Below, one piece after another: positions 54,785 through 64,000 of a DNA stretch of 64,000 nt. Position numbers and translations under genes: made by a program. Positions within the stretch are counted from its first letter, which is position 1, and each line of letters begins with the position of its first letter. The DNA is from Achatina immaculata. Taxonomy: Eukaryota; Mollusca; Gastropoda; Stylommatophora; Achatinidae. The notes beneath the pieces are model-generated. The model was given only the letters and a program-made list of their open reading frames with translations, was not told the DNA's origin and made no database searches. The stretch covers positions 4,194,062 to 4,258,061 of the forward strand of contig CM019700.1 of assembly GCA_009760885.1 (NCBI GenBank). The letters are read 5' to 3'.

Positions 54785-55140
54785 TCGTCGCGCATGTAGA
54801 CCTGTGCTGTCATGGCGCATGCAGACCTGTGCTGTCATAGTTCATGTAGGCCTGTGGTGTTATGGCCCATGTAGACCTGTGCTGTCATGGCGCATGTAGG
54901 CCTTTGCTGTTATGGCGCATGTAGACCTGTGCTTGCATAGTTCATGTAGACCTGTGGTGTTATGGCCCATGTAGACCTGTGCTGTCATGGCGCATGTAGG
55001 CCTTTGCTGTTATGGCGCATGTAGACCTTTGCTGACATGGCGCATGTTGACCTGTGCTGACATGGCGCATGTAGACCTGTGCTGTCATGGCGCATGTAGA
55101 CCTGTGCTGTCATGGCGCGTGTAGATCTTTGCTATCACGC
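54785..55140. repeat. 25-bp tandem array
   Basis: About fourteen units containing CATGTAGACCTGTGCTGTCA. Confidence 0.92.
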
Positions 55141-55444
55141 CTTCCTGTAGATCTCGGACTTTAATATTTCACTTCACCTCCCTGGGTGACTTTATTATGC
55201 CATCAAGTTAAATTTTCGTGTTTTATGTCCCCCCTCCCGCCCACCCGAGTCTTCCTCTGCCTCTCTTCCTGTTAATTTTTCCTATTGTTGGTGGCGGGTG
55301 ATGAGTGTAGTCCAGACATAGAGGCTGCATGTGAATAAGGGTTTTCCCAAATAAGCAGGCGCAGACCAGCTGGCAGAAGATATGGAGAGGGAGGTGGAAT
55401 AGTGAAAGATACAAGTACTTCACATTCTCAGAGAAATGACAGTC

Positions 55445-55735
55445 AGGCGAGTAAGAGATACCTTATCAAGTCATCTTGGAGAAAGTAGCGAGTAAGAGGT
55501 ACCTTCTTAAGTCATCTTGGAGAAAGTAGCGAGTAAGAGGTACCTTATTAAGTCATCTTGGAGAAAGTAGCGAGTAAGAGGTACCTTATTAAGTCATCTT
55601 GGAGAAAGTAGCGAGTAAGAGGTACCTTATCAAGTCATCTTGGAGAAAGTAGCGAGTAAGAGGTACCTTATCAAGTCATCTTGGAGAAAGTAGCGAGTAA
55701 GAGGTACCTTATCAAGTCATCTTGGAGAAAGCACC
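55445..55735. repeat. 41-bp tandem array, seven units
   Basis: GCGAGTAAGAGGTACCTTAT and AGTCATCTTGGAGAAAGTA; the units are nearly identical. Confidence 0.94.
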
Positions 55736-55764
55736 TCTTTAAAATCTACACTTAGAACACGTCA

Positions 55765-55975
55765 AGAAAACGCTTGTGTCAAGTTCACACTGAGAACACA
55801 CCAAGAAAATGAATTATCAAACTCACACTGAGAACACATCAAGAAAATTCATTTTTCACATTCACGCTGAGAACACACCAAGATAATGTGTTTATCAAAT
55901 TAAGGCTGAAAACACACCAAGAAAATTCATTTATCAAATCCACGCCGAGAACATCCCAAGAAAACCAATCAAAAC
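55765..55975. repeat. Array of about 40 bp, diverged
   Basis: About five units with CTGAGAACACACCAAGAAAA. Confidence 0.8.
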
Positions 55976-56439
55976 TGCATCATCCTTTAGGTAAATCTTT
56001 AAACCTTGAAGATATACAGTAAAAAAATATGGCATACACAGTTCTAGAAAGATCTAATCAAGCGAACTCACTGCACTAATTGGATAAACACGCAGGCGAA
56101 TCTTAACGCGAAGTATCAGGTAAAAACTCACGACCTCAGAAACAGATGGAGAGAAAGAAAATCTGCCTCGATTATTTCGTCAAGGAGATAAAACAGCATC
56201 GCTAGGGAAGATCTGCCAAAAGAGGAGCAGCTAAAGACCAAGTGCCAAAGTAATTCATTGGACAAATTGTCGCTAATAAAACTGAGCGGGATGTTAACCT
56301 ATCTCTGCATCACGTGTGAGCTTTCATTTAGTCCAGATTGGATCATTTGGAGATGGCACTCCATAGAAACATGTTTCCTCGTGGTCGGCCAGACTCTTGC
56401 GCAACTTTCAGGCGAAAGTGGTCATATGTCAGCCATTCT

Positions 56440-57075
56440 TCTTATCTTATATCTTATATCCTTCCCGTGCCGTTAAACGTCACATAGGGCTCGCAAAGTA
56501 GTTCGCCAATTTTTCCTGTCCTCAGCGAGTCTTTCAGCCTCATAAAAGGATTTTATGCCTGTTCATTTGGCCTCTCTTAACATTGTCATTGTCAGAGTTT
56601 CACGCCGTCTGCCTCTTTTTCTTCGGCCTGTTGTGTTCCACTTGTTAGATTGTTTTGGGATTCCCTGATCATTTCTTCTCATCAAGTGACCAACATATGT
56701 CAATCTCCTTTTCCTGATCACCCATGAGACTGGTTGTTGTTCAGTCATCTGTCTTATCTCTGCATTGTTCTTGAATTCGTTCCACTTGATGCCGAGTATT
56801 TTCCTTAAGCATTTGTTTTCAAAAGAGTCTAATTTCTTTTCTATTTCTTTAGTTGTTTTCCAGCTTTCGCATGCATAAATAAGGGTGGATATTACATTTG
56901 AATTGAATAGTGTTAACTTGGTTTTTGTGCTTATAACTTTTGAATTCCATATGTTCTCAAGATTCTTGAAGATCTATGCTGCTTTTGCAATTCTGATCCT
57001 AACTTCCTTTCTAGTGTCACCCTCCTGGTCTATGTAGCTGCCAAGGTATGCAAATTGGTTAACTTCTTCAGCCAT
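56440..57075 (-). mobile_element. LINE A2 3' fragment
   Basis: The minus strand covers the A2 C-terminal third, from the EEVNQFAYLG-like codons (near 57065) to the terminus and its GATATAA tail at 56440-56462. Several substitutions and frame breaks make it older than the copies at 5091 and 54383. Confidence 0.87.
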
Positions 57076-57221
57076 TAGTTGAGGATGAATTTGCCTAATC
57101 TTAGCCTTTTGTTGTTGCTGTTTACTTCCAGAATCTCCTACTTTCTCCGCGTTTTTTCTCTTTATGAATTAAGAATTTGTTATTGCACCCAATGAACCAC
57201 TTTTTTGTTATTGAAACGAGA

Positions 57222-57690
57222 ACTTGTCTTGTGTCTCCATGGAACTTGTCTTGTGTCTCCATGGAACTTGTCTTGTATCTCCATGGAACTTGTCTTGTGT
57301 CTCCATGGAACTTGTCTTGTGTCTCCATGGAACTTGTCTTGTATCTCCATGGAACTTGTCTTGTGTCTCCATGGAACTTGTCTTGTGTCTCCATGGAACT
57401 TGTCTTGTGTCTCCATGGAACTTGTCTTGTGTCTCCATGGAACTTGTCCTGTGTCTCCATGGAACTTGTCTTGTGTCTCCATGGAACTTGTCTTGTGTCT
57501 CCATGGAACTTGTCTTGTGTCTCCATGGAACTTGTCTTGTATCTCCATGGAACTTGTCTTGTGTCTCCATGGAACTTGTCTTGTATCTCCATGGAACTTG
57601 TTTTGTGTCTCCATGGAACTTGTCTTATGTCTCCATGGAACTTGTCTTGTGTCTCCATGGAACTTGTCTTGTGTCTCCATGGAACTGTGA
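57222..57690. repeat. 22-bp tandem array, about 21 units
   Basis: TTGTGTCTCCATGGAACTTG units. The unit resembles the terminus of family G (TCTCCCTGGAACTGCGAGC) and the array runs directly into a G copy. Frames up to 266 codons are open on both strands only because of the repeat. Confidence 0.95.
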
Positions 57691-58000
57691 GCTGGTTTTT
57701 TCTTTGCAGCCGATGCTGTGAAGCTGTTGAGGCACAACGTCGTGTCGGTCTGGGAGCGTTTCTTTTCAGTCCCGGAGTGCAGCTAAAAAAAAAGCAGGGG
57801 GGGGGGGAGTGCAATGCTTCTTCAACAGACTCCACCACCATAGGGACTATGGCGCTTCCTGCCTCGTTAGCCAGGCTAGGCCTGCTACTGGGAGCACCAA
57901 CGGAGAGGTGGGGGCAGGGTCTTGGTCAGTTATGGTTCGCCAACTCTGCCCCTGGCACGTCAGCTACGGGTCTCTGACTGCCATAACGGGCAGCTCCTTC
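57691..58000 (-). mobile_element. Family G element
   Basis: Reverse G copy: GCAGCCGATGCTGTGAAG, GACTCCACCACCATAGGGAC, GTTAGCCAGGCTAGGCCTG, CCAACGGAGAGGTGG. A poly-G run lies near 57800. Confidence 0.85.
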
Positions 58001-58206
58001 GCTCATATCTCTACTGATCCTCCCAGTAACAGGTCCAGCCTGGCAAAGGGAGCAAACTCCGTTGGAATAAAAATAGCGTCTTTTTCTGCTTTTTAAGCTT
58101 TTGTTACAGGTCTTAAAAACAGCCTTTAAACCCACTCCCTATCCAAAACGACGTGTATGCTTCAACATTTTCACCCACTGCACCAGAAAGAACATCCAGC
58201 TCGACG
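58001..58206 (+). mobile_element. Family G element, 3' part
   Basis: Forward G sequence: AGTAACAGGTCCAGCCTGGC, then CCAAAACGACGTGTATGCTT and AAAGAACATCCAGCTCG. Head to head with the copy at 57691. Confidence 0.7.
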
Positions 58207-58735
58207 TATCAGACACAACAAGATGGAGCACGATGTAGACACAACAAGATGGAGCACAATGTAGACAGAACAAGATGGAGCACAATGTAGACAGAACAGG
58301 ATGGAGCACAATATGGACAGAACAAGATGGAGCACAATATAGACAGAACAAGATGGAGCACAATGTAGACAGAACAAGATGGTGCACAATGTAGACAGAA
58401 CAAGATGGTGCACAATGTAGACAGAACAAGATGGAGCACAATGTAGACAGAACAAGATGGTGCACAATGTAGACAGAACAAGATGGTGCACAATGTAGAC
58501 AGAACAAGATGGAGCACAATGTAGACAGAATAGGATGGAGCACAATATAGACATAAAAAGGTGGAGCACAATGTAGACAGAACAAGATGGAGCACAATGT
58601 AGACAGAACAAGATGGAGCACAATGTAGACAGAACAAGATGGAGCACAATGTAGACAGAACAAGATGGAGCACAATGTAGACAGAACAGGATGGAGCACA
58701 ATGTAGACAGGACAGGATTGAGCACATTTGGTAAG
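58207..58735. repeat. 26-bp tandem array, about 20 units
   Basis: AACAAGATGGAGCACAATGT with TAGACAG. It begins at the 3' end of the forward G element. Confidence 0.95.
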
Positions 58736-59006
58736 CTCGACAACTTGAATTAAGAGACCTATAAACATATTTTAGGCCACAAGAAAAGACAACAATGAAG
58801 AGAGAAGCATAAGACAAGGTCCTGTGCACAAATATTAAACACGTTCTGGTGCTCTCTCCGTAGAATATTCCAGAAAAGCGCTCAGAACATCATGTATGAA
58901 GATAAGACATGTCGGGTGTTTGTTTTGTCAAGCAACTAACGAAAAAAGAAATAGAAAAAAAACGATTATATAAATAAATAATTAAACTTTGACAAGAAAA
59001 GAAAGG

Positions 59007-59115
59007 GCTGATCTGCGATTGTCCATGATACACTTCCATATAAAAAAAGATCGACTCAGTATAGCTTTGAATTAAGGACCCGTTTTCTAACAGACAGTAA
59101 TACCAGGTATTTAAA
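59007..59115 (-). mobile_element. LINE family A fragment
   Basis: ATTGTCCATGATACACTTCC matches the A segment at 10259-10275 (reverse of the SESWTIG codons); short and diverged. Confidence 0.6.
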
Positions 59116-59119
59116 CTGC

Positions 59120-60170
59120 CCTGACTGTTGGTGTCAAGGTCTGATCCGAGGTCAAAAGACAGACTTCCAGGTTCCGTTCCAACATTCCGCCTTGCCCCGC
59201 CTCACGTTAGGGGTCTGGGACAACAAACAACATAATTATGTCCTATCTGTCACTCTTATCTCCCTGGAACTCTGTGCTACGCGCGTATCACCTTCTTTTT
59301 TCCGCAAGTTACCATGTCAACAAAATCTGCTTGAGCAATCACCGCCATTTGTCATCTGATAAGGATAATATTCTAAGTGGTTTTTTTTTTGTTGCGACCC
59401 ATCACCTGCAACATTGATCAATACGAGAGTCTGCGGTGTAGCGCTACGCTCGAAACCCACAATTAAAACACTCATAGTGTGCGAGCAGACATGTGGCTTT
59501 TTCATGTTCGATTTTTATCTATGCCACTTTCAGCTGTCCCAGACACTATAGTTAAATACTGAGACCTCATTTCTAGCAAGTTTTTTTTTTCCCTCTCTCC
59601 TCTTTAATATTTCAACTCCCTGTTACGGTTTTGGTTACCATCATCATCATGCGCCCTCTCGAAATGTCTGTGCATTTATTGTATTATTGTTTTGTTTTTT
59701 TTAAAAATATGTTCTAACACTAGGTTCTCTGATACTTTTAATAAAGTCTTCGTTTCCTAGCAACCAAATTCTCTATTATTTCAGTAGTATAAAATAAGGA
59801 ATACCTCAACTCACAGAGTTGCCGAACCTTTTGTATACTCCTCTGACATCTCATTCTTTTCGAAAATTATCAAGAACACCTCATTTGTCGCTTGTCACTT
59901 GTCTCATTTAAATTTCAAGGGGGAAAAAAAACACAGGTAGCGTTTTATCACTTGTCTTATTTTTCTTAACCTTTGAACTTCTCATTCCCAACTTGGCCAA
60001 GCTCAGGGACAGAGCAAGTTCAAGGCCACTGCCCGCCCCAGTGGAGGAGGCAACACATGATGATAATCTCTGGGCCTCCCATCTTCCGTCTCCACATTTA
60101 TCCATCACATCCCACCTTACCTTATGGTTTTTCAATATCCCAGTGCTTCTCTCTCCCCTCTCCCCCCAAA
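59120..60170. other. Region without recognised genes
   Basis: T-rich runs, a short CAT run near 59640, and no feature that could be supported. Confidence 0.4.
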
Positions 60171-60173
60171 TCC

Positions 60174-60415
60174 AGGGGCGTACCACTGGTTGCCGGCACT
60201 AGGAGCCGGCCAGGCATATTTCACCCCCTCTCCCCCTTCCATCTAAGGGTAAGTAAAAGAACAAGCTCTATTTCCTGATGTAGATCATTCATTTATAACA
60301 ACTTGCGAGGAGCTAACAAGGTATATGAAGAAAGAATGCTCTATTTTGGCGCCCCCCCCTCTTTTTTTTCTTAAGTCTGGAACAGTAGCCCACCCCTCTT
60401 TAGCTACGCCACTGC
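60174..60415. mobile_element. Possible hAT-type MITE
   Basis: The ends CAGGGGCGTACCACTGG and, reversed, CAGTGGCGTAGCTAAAG resemble hAT terminal inverted repeats. No matching 8-bp target duplication is evident and there is no transposase. Confidence 0.35.
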
Positions 60416-61050
60416 CTTCACTTCTCGCCTTGGCGAGCAGAAGTATCAAAGACGGGGTATCTTGTCTGGAGAATTAATCATTAACAGCGATTTTTATGGC
60501 CCTCCTAGCGCGTATCTCGGATTCTCTCCTGTTTGTTTTTGTCTTGTTTGCCTGCAGGATCCAAGTTGTTGCTGGCGCTAGACACAATGTACCCTGATCT
60601 AGCACATAAACTCAATCTACCCTGTCCGCCTGTCTCATTTGCACGTCTCGCGGGACTTCTGTTAAGTATCGCGAGAATCAGCCAGAACTGTGCCAGTTTT
60701 GTGCGCTCATCGCCTGATTGGCTGGATTTGTAGCTTCGGGTAGGCGAGTCCGTCACGGTTGATTTGATGGTGTTAAGTTTTGTATTTTTCTTATTTTGTA
60801 TTTAAGGAAAGGGTGAGTCTGTTTCTTTCCTTCTTTCCTTCCTTCTTTCTTTGGTATATTCTTACATATCCGTATTTGTTAAAGTTTTTATCCCCTTTCT
60901 TTTCATCTTCCTTATCTCCTCTATTTACTCAGAAAGTTTTTGTGGTGGAAATTTTGGGTAACTACCAGACTCACAGACACAGGGGCCTGAACTCAGACAG
61001 TGCATGGAAGCTCTAGAGCAGTGTTTCCCACAGCCGGTGTTAACCCCCCC
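60416..61050. other. No recognised feature
   Basis: Contains (TTCC)n runs near 60830 and a poly-C run at 61046. Short frames only. Confidence 0.4.
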
Positions 61051-61074
61051 CCCCTGTAGAGACGGAGTGAAGGA

Positions 61075-61705
61075 AAAAGGCATGGGAGGGGGCATTGGAG
61101 TAAAACGGGGCATTGGAAGAAAAGGGGGCAGTGGAGGGCAGTGGAAGAAAAAAGGACAATGGAGGTCATTGGAAGAAAAGGGGACAGTGGAGGGCAGTGG
61201 AAGAAAAGGGGACATTGGAGGGCAGTGAAAGAAAAGCGTAAAAGATGCAGTGGAAGAAAAGGGAGCAGTGGAGGGCAGTGGAAGAAAAGGGGGTAGTGGA
61301 GGACAGTGGAAAAAAGGAGGCAGTGGAGGGCTGTGGAAGAAAAGAGGCAGTGGAGGGCAGTGGAAGAAAAGAGGGCAGTGGAAGAAAAGGGGGCAGTGGA
61401 AAAAAAGAGGGCAGTGGAAGAAAAGGAGGCAGTGGAAGAAAAGAGGGCAGTGAAAGAAAAGAGGCAGTGGAGGGCAGTGGAAGAAAAGGGGGTAGTGGAA
61501 GGCAGTGGAAGAAAAGGAGGCAGTGGAGGGCAGTGGAAGAAAAGAAGCAGTGGAGGGCAGTGGAAGAAAAGAGGGCAGTGGAAGAAAAGGGGGCAGTGGA
61601 AAAAAGAGGACAGTGGAAAAAAAGAGGCAGTGGAGGGCAGTGGAAGAAAAGGGGGCAGTGGAAGAAAAGGGGGCAGTGGAAGAAAAGGAGGCAGTGGAGT
61701 TGGGG
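61075..61705. repeat. Purine-strand array (GGGCAGTGGAAGAAAAG)
   Basis: About 35 units alternating between 17-18 bp and 27 bp forms (with an extra GAGGGCAGTG). One strand is almost all purine. Long frames on both strands are a by-product. Confidence 0.92.
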
Positions 61706-62127
61706 GAGGGGGTTGATAGAAAACGAAGCAGAAGACTGGTGGGGGGGGGGGGCTGCAGTAATACCTCCCATCTTAGCACTTTTCAAGCTGATAATGAGAA
61801 ACCTAAAACTCATCCATCACATTAAAGGCTGAGAAAATAATGGCGTAGGTGAGCTGTAAATGCACTCGTTCATATTGTTTAACTTGCTTGCCGAAGTCTT
61901 TAGTTGTGTAATGCATGTCCGAGTTTAATAGATCATTGTATGATGTGGGGGTGGGGGAGAGATGGGGCGTCGAGGATGTGGCCTGAGAGAAAAGAGGTCG
62001 GCAACCTGAACAACCCTGGGAAACACTGTTCTAGAGAACGTCCCTGACTTGAAAGCCCCTGCAGCTGAGCTTAGGGTGACCATGGATCGACTGTCCAGGA
62101 AGTGCAGCGGCGGTGGATACGCTTTCT
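61706..62127. other. No recognised feature
   Basis: Poly-G run at 61741-61751 and otherwise unique sequence; nothing supportable. Confidence 0.4.
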
Positions 62128-62410
62128 CACCGACCTACAGCTGACATGCTAGCGTTAGGGTTGCCACACTACAGCTGACATGCTAGCGTTAGGGTTGCCA
62201 CACTACAGCTGACATGCTAGCGTTAGGGTTGCCACACTACAGCTGACATGCTAGCGTTAGGGTTGCCACACTATAGCTGACATGCTAGCGTTAGGGTTGC
62301 CACACTATAGCTGACATGCTAGCGTTAGGGTTGCCACACTACAGCTGACATGCTAGCGTTAGGGTTGGCACACTACAGCTGACATGCTAGCGTTAGGGTT
62401 GGCAAACTAT
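62128..62410. repeat. 34-bp array grown from family G
   Basis: Eight units of CAGCTGACATGCTAGCGTTAGGG-type sequence followed by TTGCCACACTA. It leads straight into the G copy at its right and is the opposite-strand counterpart of 46007-46250. Confidence 0.94.
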
Positions 62411-62670
62411 AGCTGACCAAGACCCCACATCTCCGTTGGTACCCTCGGTAACAGGCCTAGCCTGGCTAACGGGGCAGGGATCGCCATAGTCCCCGCGGTG
62501 GTGGAGTCTGTTAAAGAAGTACTGCACAACTTCTGCTTTCTAGCTCCACTTAGCGACTTAAATAGCCGCCGTAACCCGCTTCCAATCCGACACGATGCTG
62601 TGCCCCAACATCTTCACCGCATCGGCTGCAAAGAACACGGGCTCGCAGTTTTAGGGAGATAGAAGAGGTC
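62400..62670 (+). mobile_element. Family G element
   Basis: GCTGACCAAGACCCCACATC, GGGGCAGGGATCGCC, TGGTGGAGTCTG, TCCGACACGATGCTG, then CTCGCAGTTTTAGGGAGATA. The usual GAA tail is reduced to AGAAGAGG. Confidence 0.87.
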
Positions 62671-62736
62671 CAAGGCATGCGGGAGTTTGTAGTAAATGAG
62701 CAGCTCCACCGCTTGGCTGGAGGGCCTCCACTGTGT

Positions 62737-63137
62737 GATGGGAGTGTATGATGGGAGTGTATGATGGGAGTGTGTGATGGAAGTGTATGATGGGAGTGTA
62801 TGATGGGAGTGTGTGATGGAAGTTTATGATGGGAGTGTGTGATGGGAGTGTATGATGGGAGTGTATGATGGGAGTGTGTGATGGAAGTGTATGATGGGAG
62901 TGTATGATGGGAGTGTGTGATGGAAGTGTATGATGGGAGTGTATGACGGAAGTGTATGATGGGAGTGTATGATGAGAGTGTATGATGAGAGTGTATGATG
63001 GGAGTGTATGATGGGAGTGTATGATGGGAGTGTATGATGGGAGTGTATGATGGGAGTGTGTGATGGATGTGTATGATGGGAGTGTATGATGGGAGTGTGT
63101 GATGGGAGTGTATGATGGAAGTGTATGATGGGAGTGA
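62737..63137. repeat. 13-bp tandem array, about 31 units
   Basis: GATGGGAGTGTAT units with GGAAG or GTGTG variants. Three units make 39 bp, so frames show a 13-residue period. Confidence 0.94.
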
Positions 63138-63344
63138 ACAAGGCGAACAGTTCAAAGACTGTTATGGACAAATTTAGAGGTAGGGTGGGGAGAATGAGGA
63201 GCTGAGGATGGAGAGTAACCTCTACACCCAAGGAGGGTGAGATAAAGTGAGGAAAGGATAATCTCCCTCCGTGGACGGAGACGACAGAGCCACAGTCAAC
63301 GTGCGACAAGGACAATCAGCACACAAACTTTGCATTGGTTACTG

Positions 63345-63520
63345 GAACTAAATATACACAGAATGTAACTTTATAAAACTAAATATACAAAGAATATAAA
63401 GTTATAAAACTAAATATACAAAGAATATAAAGTTATAAAACTAAATGTACAAAGAATATAAAGTTATAAAACTAAACATACACAGAATATAAAGTTATAA
63501 AACTAAATATACAAAGATAC
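63345..63520. repeat. 30-bp tandem array, about six units
   Basis: AAACTAAATATACAAAGAAT then ATAAAGTTAT. Confidence 0.92.
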
Positions 63521-63689
63521 ACAAACCCAGTATTGCGATAACTAACATTTAGACTACCCTCTCTGGGATTCCCCTCTGGTTATGTTCTATACTATTCCAG
63601 TATGACTTTGTATACACGGATCAAACATATCTTCATACGTCACTGTCTCTTGGGTAACATAACGCGCTAACGTTGCAATCAAAGTTATA

Positions 63690-64000
63690 AACGATTGTCA
63701 CATGAAACAAGAAAAACAAAAAATTATTCCTGGCCAAAATAGCTTTCAGATAAATGAGAAACATCTTGTGCAGACTCAGAACATCAGAGAGTTCTAGAAT
63801 GCTGCACTGAGCCTGTCCTACTCTATGTGAGTCACAGACAACGAACAGATGGATGCAAAGATCACTAGAGGCAAAAGAGATGTGCTTTCTTAGAAGAATG
63901 TTAAAACTGCCATGGACAGCTAAGATAACAAACAAGAAATGTCTAACAAAAAACGAATGTAGAAAGGAACCTAATTAAAGGGCCAAAGAAAATGGCAGCC
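63690..64000 (+). mobile_element. LINE family C 3' part, running off the window
   Basis: Matches 17110-17340 closely: ATAAATGAGAAACATCTTGT, GATCACTAGAGGCAAAAGAG and TCTAACAAAAAACGAATGTA. The 3' end is outside the window. Confidence 0.75.

Noticed and set aside
57122..57977. Long overlapping frames on both strands, up to 266 codons
   Set aside because: They arise from a 22-bp repeat with no stop in the unit in several frames; there is no splice context, and frames are equally open on the two strands.
58139..58829. Frames of about 200 codons on the minus strand
   Set aside because: They are produced by a 26-bp tandem repeat; cysteine-rich composition comes from the unit itself.
62128..62410. 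Interstitial telomere because of TTAGGG
   Set aside because: Only one TTAGGG occurs per 34-bp unit and it is part of the family G sequence.

Overview
This window is a stretch of metazoan nuclear genome. The gene content, the mix of LINE families and the heavy minisatellite load suggest a lophotrochozoan, most likely a gastropod mollusc. That is an inference; no species can be named from the sequence. It contains one ordinary cellular gene, a complete calcyclin-binding protein / Siah-interacting protein gene (CACYBP/SIP), on the + strand at 3525-16601. Six coding exons join into 687 nt (228 aa plus stop), the same length as the human protein, and all five introns are GT-AG. The first exon encodes only eight residues and is separated from exon 2 by a 7.67 kb intron packed with retroelements and tandem arrays.

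Almost everything else is mobile DNA or tandem repeats. At least eight LINE types are present, mostly as 5'-truncated 3' ends, and each ends in its own short repeat: A (TGATGA), A2 (GATATAA), A3 (GA), B (GAAT), D (GAA), E (GATT), F (ACAAG), and a jockey-like fragment (GAA). Family C is also present. I name two tRNA-derived SINE families SINE1 and SINE2, and two further dispersed families G and H; G and H have (GAA)n tails. One Tc1-like DNA transposon (35411-36934) has clear terminal inverted repeats and a transposase frame interrupted only by three stop codons. Several nested insertions have target-site duplications that can be read directly, and one LINE insertion can be compared with an empty site elsewhere in the window.

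Layout: 1-3342 LINE debris; 3343-16601 CACYBP with repeat-filled introns; 16.6-23.1 kb LINE fragments, a 23-bp array and a 1.41 kb tandem duplication; 23.15-25.67 kb a 29-bp satellite with a 580-bp higher-order unit; 26.4-32 kb a chain of minisatellites; 32.4-34.8 kb dispersed elements; 35.4-36.9 kb the Tc1-like element; 39.2-41.6 kb nested LINEs and a SINE; 42-46.3 kb 27-bp and other arrays; 46.5-51.6 kb nested LINEs; 52-64 kb minisatellites, a SINE, G elements and LINE fragments.

The recurring theme is that many minisatellites can be traced to a segment of a LINE, SINE or G element beside or around them. In several cases the same segment of the same element has expanded at two separate loci. 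This is the observation most worth following. No bacterial, organellar or viral genes are seen.
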